From contig JABXGX010000243.1 of NCBI GenBank assembly GCA_016550405.1, forward strand, positions 1 to 10,070: a stretch of DNA of 10,070 nucleotides. Direction: 5' to 3'. The position numbers and the translations under genes are program-made. This DNA comes from an archaeon (GTDB taxonomy: Archaea > Asgardarchaeota > Hermodarchaeia > Hermodarchaeales > Hermodarchaeaceae). Within the stretch, counting starts at the first letter, position 1; each line of letters begins with the position of its first letter. Under the pieces are notes generated by a model, which made no database searches, was not told the origin of the DNA, and was given only the letters and a program-made list of their open reading frames with translations. Below, piece after piece: positions 6,611 through 10,070 of the stretch.

Positions 6611-9085
6611 TCAGTCGCTACCTCCATTGCCCCCATACACCATTCGCTTCAGTAATGTTGGATCAGGTATGGGGCGTTCTTTCCACTTATTCTCCTTCAT
6701 TTGTGCAACGATTTTGTCTTTGAGTGTGATTGGTATATCAGTTTCACGGCGAATGTATCTGTGTATATCTTCAGGGAAAAAGCCCTTATACCGTTCATGT
6801 AAATCAATATAGTGGCTGAGCTTGATTGCTCGACCCTTACTTGTATCGTTGGGTCGAATGGCTAGTTTCGCTGTCAATACCATGCATTCTTCCATATTCT
6901 CCACTGCATAGAAAAGATGTTCCGGACCAGGTGCAACTTCAACTTGCTTTCCGGTTCGAGCATCGTATACCAACCAATCTTTCGGTATATCAGAACGCCC
7001 TAAGAGCATTCGACGATATTTGGTTCCATGAGGGCCGACGATGACGGGAACACCAAGCCGCCAAAATCCTGCTGCGATAGATGCTGCTTTCTGTGACATT
7101 GCCCCCCAGGAAATCCCGACAGCTCCAACACGGTTGTGAATGTAGTCGGCGATTTCTTCGTAGTTTCCTCGAAGATTGCGTTTAGCAAAAATGCTAGCGA
7201 TTTTGATGGCTGCCCCAGCGATGTGTGGGTTAGCGACACAAGATCCCACATTCAACACTCCGCCGGCATCGAAGTAGCCTGGGCGTCTCTCATAGATACT
7301 CTTGCCTTCCTCATCTTTGATGGTGCCAACTGTCATAGCCGCGCATCCTGATAAAACAATGATGAAGCGTCGCTGAGCAAATTCTTCGCACATATCGTGT
7401 ATAGCTCGTCCTCCATCAGGGTAATTTGCACATCCAACGTGGGCGATAACACCGGGAATTTCACCAAAGACGACTGGCTGTCCTACGGACCGGATTTCTG
7501 TGTCCTTAATTGCTCCTCGACCCGTTCGGACCATGAAACTTTCTTGCATCCATCGGTCTTTGGCAGCCGACACCATCCAGCTATGTAATTCATAATCGTT
7601 TGGGCAGGCCGATTCACATCGAGCACAACCAATGCATTCATCATAAACATCTGCGAGCGGTTCTAGATTGCCTTCTTGGGCTGCAATTACCGCGTCCATG
7701 ATTGGTTGGTCATTAGGGCATGCACGTCGGCATTCCGAGCACTGACGACAGGCTTGAGCGAGTTCTTGGATTTTTTTCTTACTTGGTAGCGAGTGCTTAC
7801 CTTTACGCTTTGGTTTAACGGCGAGGGCTGTTTTCACAACAACTTCGCCAACTTTATTATGATCGCCGATAAACACGCCAGGAACCTTGAAGGAAACAAG
7901 ATCTGCGACAATTTCGTCAACATCATCTTTGGTTCGATCCGGTAGACCCATACAGGATTTATCACAGGTTGCGATAACTGGTGTATTAACCTTCTTTGCA
8001 TGATCAGGAATATCTGTACGAATACACTGTTCATCTACCACAACCACGTCTGCAAGACCACTGCGCACGAAACGTAATTGCCAAGAAATCGGACCAACAA
8101 TCTTTGCCTTTGAATCATGCCGAGTGATATCCCATGCTGTACAGCAAATCCCACTGACCTCAACTTGATCTTGAAGACCGTGTTCCATGGCATAGTCAGT
8201 AATTGCTGCTGCAGGTACCACGTTATGCCCAATACAGAGAATATTAGCCTTTGATTGATCCATTGATGCCATTCCTGCTTCAACTAAAGGCGCTTCGGGT
8301 TCAGCTTGTGGAAAACCCATTGTCGAAATTTGAACTAGATCCGCTATTTCCATTCCGACCTGGTCAACCATTCCAGCGTGGAAGGCTTTGGATTCAAAAT
8401 CGATCCAACTGCCTTCTTGCCCAGTATGAACTGCGGAAAGGGTATGGGTTAACTGCGTCTCGCAATAATCCAAAATCGCTGATGCATCTTCAAGTGTCCG
8501 TGGACGAATACCGGTAACAAGGCGAGAAACGGGGGCTTCAATCTCAACTCCTTCTCCTTGAGTCAAAGGATAACGAGGACCAAATTCATGAATCAAATGA
8601 TCGACAAGATGCCGAGAGTGCGCTAGGTGTGCAGCACACCCGATGTTTGCGGCAGCCAACACAATCCGTGCTGACTGTGCCTTAATATCAAGACCACACG
8701 CCCCACGTTTTCCGCCCGTCAAATCACATTTCCCAAATGTGCAAAGGCAGCACAATTGGCATGCAGGCATATACGAGGGTTCGTAGCGGGTGAGGAGCTT
8801 GTGGTCCCAGTCGCGAAGCGTAGTGACGCTTGGCATGGGTGTAGGTCCCATAGGTTCGTCCCAGTCTTCGTCGACAACCTTACCGATTGTTACTTCGACA
8901 TTCCGGAAAGACCCGAATCCGGTGTCCAGTTTATCGGCTTTAATTCGAGCTCGTTTTTGTTCTGTCAATGCATAATCAACCTTGGTTCTGCGCGCATTTT
9001 GAAGGTGAAGTAGTACGGAAATACTGGTAGTATCGCCTTTAAGTTTTGATGCTTCTGCAAGGTTTGAGATAATAGGGTTAACCAT
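6611..9085 (-). CDS. cdhA: ACDS complex alpha subunit, nickel-iron CO dehydrogenase (CdhA)
   Basis: CdhA interconverts CO and CO2 with ferredoxin at the Ni-Fe-S C cluster and feeds CO to CdhC. Starting at ATG 9085 it has 824 residues. A TTG at 9097 would add four residues, and an in-frame TAA (9106-9104) closes the frame upstream. Residue numbers here are from the ATG. The N-terminal Cys-rich segment, CQLCCLCTFGKC to GACG (109-130), carries the B/D cluster ligands. Likely C-cluster ligands are H287 (GHNVVP), C314 or C315 (ICCTAWD), C354 (VVDEQC), C552 (VGCANYP), C581 (LSGCAAM) and C616 (NVGSC). Two ferredoxin-like CxxCxxCxxxC motifs (446-456 and 484-494) hold the E and F clusters found in archaeal CdhA but absent from bacterial CooS. 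About 55 residues precede the usual methanogen-like start (FGSFRNVEV), and the extension contains no motif I know. No SD precedes the ATG, so the message may be leaderless. It is the first gene of the cdhABCD operon. Confidence 0.95.
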   Translation of the reverse strand: MVNPIISNLAEASKLKGDTTSISVLLHLQNARRTKVDYALTEQKRARIKADKLDTGFGSFRNVEVTIGKVVDEDWDEPMGPTPMPSVTTLRDWDHKLLTRYEPSYMPACQLCCLCTFGKCDLTGGKRGACGLDIKAQSARIVLAAANIGCAAHLAHSRHLVDHLIHEFGPRYPLTQGEGVEIEAPVSRLVTGIRPRTLEDASAILDYCETQLTHTLSAVHTGQEGSWIDFESKAFHAGMVDQVGMEIADLVQISTMGFPQAEPEAPLVEAGMASMDQSKANILCIGHNVVPAAAITDYAMEHGLQDQVEVSGICCTAWDITRHDSKAKIVGPISWQLRFVRSGLADVVVVDEQCIRTDIPDHAKKVNTPVIATCDKSCMGLPDRTKDDVDEIVADLVSFKVPGVFIGDHNKVGEVVVKTALAVKPKRKGKHSLPSKKKIQELAQACRQCSECRRACPNDQPIMDAVIAAQEGNLEPLADVYDECIGCARCESACPNDYELHSWMVSAAKDRWMQESFMVRTGRGAIKDTEIRSVGQPVVFGEIPGVIAHVGCANYPDGGRAIHDMCEEFAQRRFIIVLSGCAAMTVGTIKDEEGKSIYERRPGYFDAGGVLNVGSCVANPHIAGAAIKIASIFAKRNLRGNYEEIADYIHNRVGAVGISWGAMSQKAASIAAGFWRLGVPVIVGPHGTKYRRMLLGRSDIPKDWLVYDARTGKQVEVAPGPEHLFYAVENMEECMVLTAKLAIRPNDTSKGRAIKLSHYIDLHERYKGFFPEDIHRYIRRETDIPITLKDKIVAQMKENKWKERPIPDPTLLKRMVYGGNGGSD

Positions 9086-9101
9086 TGGTCTAGACAATTT
9101 G

Positions 9102-9109
9102 ATTTATAA
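9102..9109 (-). promoter_or_regulatory. cdhA: TATA-like box upstream of cdhA
   Basis: On the minus strand the sequence reads TTATAAAT, a good archaeal TATA element. Its centre is about 20 nt before the A of the chosen ATG. Transcription usually starts about 25 nt from the centre, so a leaderless message would need slightly short spacing. The absence of an SD before cdhA, in contrast to strong SDs before cdhB, cdhC and cdhD, fits a leaderless first gene. Experimental start mapping is lacking. Confidence 0.4.
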
Positions 9110-9186
9110 TACAGCAATTAGTAAAACAGCCGGCAACTCTTAGGGTGTGGCGATTTGCACAACGGTTGGAAAATCGTGATACCTGT

Positions 9187-9208
9187 ATTGATTCTTACTG
9201 TAATCAAT
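9187..9208. repeat. Short inverted repeat upstream of cdhA
   Basis: ATTGATT (9187-9193) and AATCAAT (9202-9208) are perfect 7-base arms around an 8-base spacer. The site lies about 80-100 bases upstream of the cdhA TATA box, in non-coding DNA, and could be a regulator site for the cdh operon. The plus strand continues TTTTCTT, but no gene lies upstream on that strand to be terminated. The arms are AT-rich and could arise by chance. Confidence 0.3.
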
Positions 9209-9389
9209 TTTCTTCCGATAGAACAAAATTCTCAGCCAAGCAATTCCGTAATTTCTCTTGATACTGACCTAATATGAGCGTATCCGTTTGGAATTAATAA
9301 TGTGATGATGAAACCCATTCTTTAATCCGCAGCAGTGAAGGGAGGTATCTTATCACAGGGAGAACACAAACCTCTGCAAGGTATGACTA

Positions 9390-9407
9390 AGAAGCCATTT
9401 GGCTTCT
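9390..9407. repeat. Compact hairpin
   Basis: AGAAGCC (9390-9396), loop ATTT, then GGCTTCT (9401-9407) form a perfect 7-bp stem with a tetraloop. No T run follows on either strand, so it is not an obvious terminator. It overlaps a tiny open frame that begins at the ATG at 9383 and ends after 10 codons, at a TAA at 9413. Confidence 0.35.
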
Positions 9408-9610
9408 CAAAATAAATGAATTAGGACTTCTTCAGTGGACCCATACTATTCCTTTAGGAGACTTAGCTTGTTCCAGATACCTCTCCGATGACGCGGGGAA
9501 CACTTGGCTTTACAAACATCAGTGCAGGTGTAGTTCTAACAATTATTGTGATTCTAGTCGTCTTCCTTCTTTTCCTCCGGAGTAACAGGCATCTTAAGGT
9601 CCTGGATTGA
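9391..9610 (+). pseudogene. Possible remnant of an Asp-box (BNR-like) surface protein with C-terminal membrane helix
   Basis: A frame open from 9391 to the TAA at 9583-9585 (64 codons, no start codon, preceded by TAA at 9388-9390) contains SDDAGNTW at 9484-9507. This is an exact fit to the Asp-box pattern SxDxGxTW of sialidase/BNR repeat propellers. In the neighbouring frame, 9488-9610 encodes a strong membrane helix followed by a basic tail, as expected at the end of a secreted, C-anchored protein. A single frameshift or small deletion would join the two. This could be the worn 3' end of a surface propeller protein. The match is one short motif, so chance remains a real alternative. Confidence 0.3.
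9488..9610 (+). CDS. Small single-pass membrane protein ORF (40 codons)
   Basis: ATG at 9488 to TGA at 9608 gives 40 residues: a short polar start (MTRGTLGFTNIS), one hydrophobic helix at about 13-30, then a basic tail RSNRHLK. The frame is open upstream only to a TAG at 9464-9466. There is no SD before the ATG, and no start codon precedes it in frame. It may be a true membrane microprotein, but it looks at least as much like the membrane-anchor end of a decayed gene. Helix composition is clear; expression is doubtful. Confidence 0.25.
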   Translation: MTRGTLGFTNISAGVVLTIIVILVVFLLFLRSNRHLKVLD

Positions 9611-9727
9611 GCGTAAATAAGCCTCTTCTGGAGCTCTTTAATCTGTCTTGTCTAACCTACTGTTGGGGGGGGTAAGTGAAAGCTGTAGGCAGATGTGAGT
9701 GGTTCATAAATGCATTACGCTTTTATA

Positions 9728-9751
9728 TTACCTAATTTATAATTTAGGTAA
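9728..9751. promoter_or_regulatory. Inverted repeat around the hsp20 TATA box, operator-like
   Basis: TTACCTAA (9728-9735) and TTAGGTAA (9744-9751) are perfect 8-base arms flanking TTTATAAT (9736-9743), a good TATA element. Its centre is about 41 bases before the hsp20 ATG, which predicts a start near 9766, just at the SD. A second T/A-rich element (TTTTATATTA) lies at 9721-9730. A repressor dimer on these arms would cover the TATA box and block TBP, the mode described for the Phr heat-shock repressor in Pyrococcus. Phr identity here is not claimed. Confidence 0.5.
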
Positions 9752-9780
9752 AACTAAATTTTATGAAGGAGGAACCTACT

Positions 9781-10070
9781 ATGCCTGAAGAACCTCGTGT
9801 ACGAATAACTCCTGCTACGTGCGTTTCTCATGACAAGGAACGTTATAGTATTGAGGCTGAACTCCCCGGAGTGAAGAAGAAAAATGTAGAGGTTCAGGCC
9901 ACCCAGCACAGTTTGTGCATTACGGGTCGACGTGGTGACATCGAGTATTCGACCTGTTATCAGCTTGCTCACGCAATTGATGTAGACAAAACGTCTGCAG
10001 ACTATAAGGATGGCTTCCTTAACATTACGCTTCCATTCCGAGAGGCAATCAAGACTGTTGAAGTCAAGAT
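9781..10070 (+). CDS. hsp20: Hsp20/alpha-crystallin family small heat shock protein, 3'-truncated
   Basis: The gene encodes an ATP-independent holdase chaperone that binds unfolding proteins as an oligomer in the cytoplasm. The 96 visible residues run off the window. The N-terminal arm is short (about 17 residues). The alpha-crystallin domain begins at ERYSIEAELPGVKKKNVEV (20-38) and continues with SLCITGRR (44-51) and a compact middle loop. It ends with the family signature ADYKDGFLNITLPF (73-86), matching AxxxxGxLxIxxP. Three cysteines (14, 46, 59) are more than usual for the family. AAGGAGGA at 9766-9773 precedes ATG by 7 nt and fixes the start. The TATA-containing inverted repeat just upstream suggests stress-dependent repression. 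It is divergent from the cdh operon. Confidence 0.88.
   Translation, partial: MPEEPRVRITPATCVSHDKERYSIEAELPGVKKKNVEVQATQHSLCITGRRGDIEYSTCYQLAHAIDVDKTSADYKDGFLNITLPFREAIKTVEVK

Larger units (their letters stand above)
9110..9780. other. Divergent intergenic region between cdhA and hsp20
   Basis: About 670 bases separate the two divergent genes. I see no complete convincing gene and no RNA gene. What can be supported is a 7-bp inverted repeat at 9187-9208, a 7-bp hairpin at 9390-9407, a possible decayed secreted-protein end at 9391-9610, a G8 run at 9665-9672, and the hsp20 promoter region at 9721-9780. The piece from 9210 to 9380 holds nothing I recognise. Confidence 0.6.

Noticed and set aside
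9086..9097. TTG at 9097 as the cdhA start
   Set aside because: It lies only about 8 bases from the TATA centre and has no SD; ATG 9085 is the better choice, though not proven.
9187..9215. Dyad plus T-rich run as a plus-strand terminator
   Set aside because: No plus-strand gene ends before it; the neighbouring cdhA gene runs the other way.
9302..9308. GTGATGA as the C box of a C/D guide RNA
   Set aside because: No CTGA D box or second box pair lies at suitable distance downstream, and no flanking stem is seen.
9754..9972. Minus-strand open frame of 72 codons overlapping the hsp20 start
   Set aside because: It is antisense to a clear Hsp20 domain with a strong SD, and its translation shows no motif.

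Overview
The window looks archaeal, most plausibly an uncultivated lineage such as an Asgard archaeon (Thorarchaeia-like) or a Bathyarchaeia-like group. The evidence is an archaeal-type acetyl-CoA decarbonylase/synthase (ACDS, CODH/ACS) operon in the order alpha-epsilon-beta-delta, archaeal TATA-like promoters, a first operon gene without a Shine-Dalgarno (SD) site, and a membrane-anchored family-5 peptide-binding protein. The phylum is inferred from gene content only; no 16S or ribosomal gene is present.

Left third (plus strand, about 1-3230): the 3' part of a family-5 solute-binding protein with a C-terminal membrane helix. It is followed, in the same frame after a TAA stop, by a 38-codon stretch encoding a two-knuckle zinc ribbon. 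Next come a membrane-anchored DUF4185-type beta-propeller protein and a thioredoxin-reductase-like flavoprotein with an intact CxxC pair but a degenerate NADPH 2'-phosphate motif.

Middle (minus strand, 9085 down to 3264): a compact operon cdhA-cdhB-cdhC-cdhD. CdhA/CdhB form the CO dehydrogenase component (CO2/CO interconversion with ferredoxin). CdhC is the acetyl-CoA synthase with a complete A-cluster ligand set. CdhD is the smaller corrinoid-protein subunit that works with CdhE to bring the methyl group. Together they form the carbonyl branch and acetyl-CoA-forming step of the archaeal Wood-Ljungdahl pathway, run either for carbon fixation or in reverse. Junctions are 2 nt, 0 nt and 15 nt, and each internal gene has a good SD. 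cdhE and a cooC-type nickel chaperone are not adjacent: the operon ends by converging on the reductase gene.

Right end (9086-10070): about 690 bases of divergent intergenic DNA. It holds the cdhA promoter, two short inverted repeats, a possible decayed secreted-protein remnant (an exact Asp-box motif in one frame and a membrane helix in the next), a G8 run, and an operator-like inverted repeat around a TATA box. That box serves an Hsp20/alpha-crystallin gene that runs off the window.

No tRNA, rRNA, CRISPR array, transposase or integrase was seen. I did not find a clearly new system. The best leads are the zinc ribbon behind the stop codon, the atypical reductase, and the Asp-box/TM remnant.
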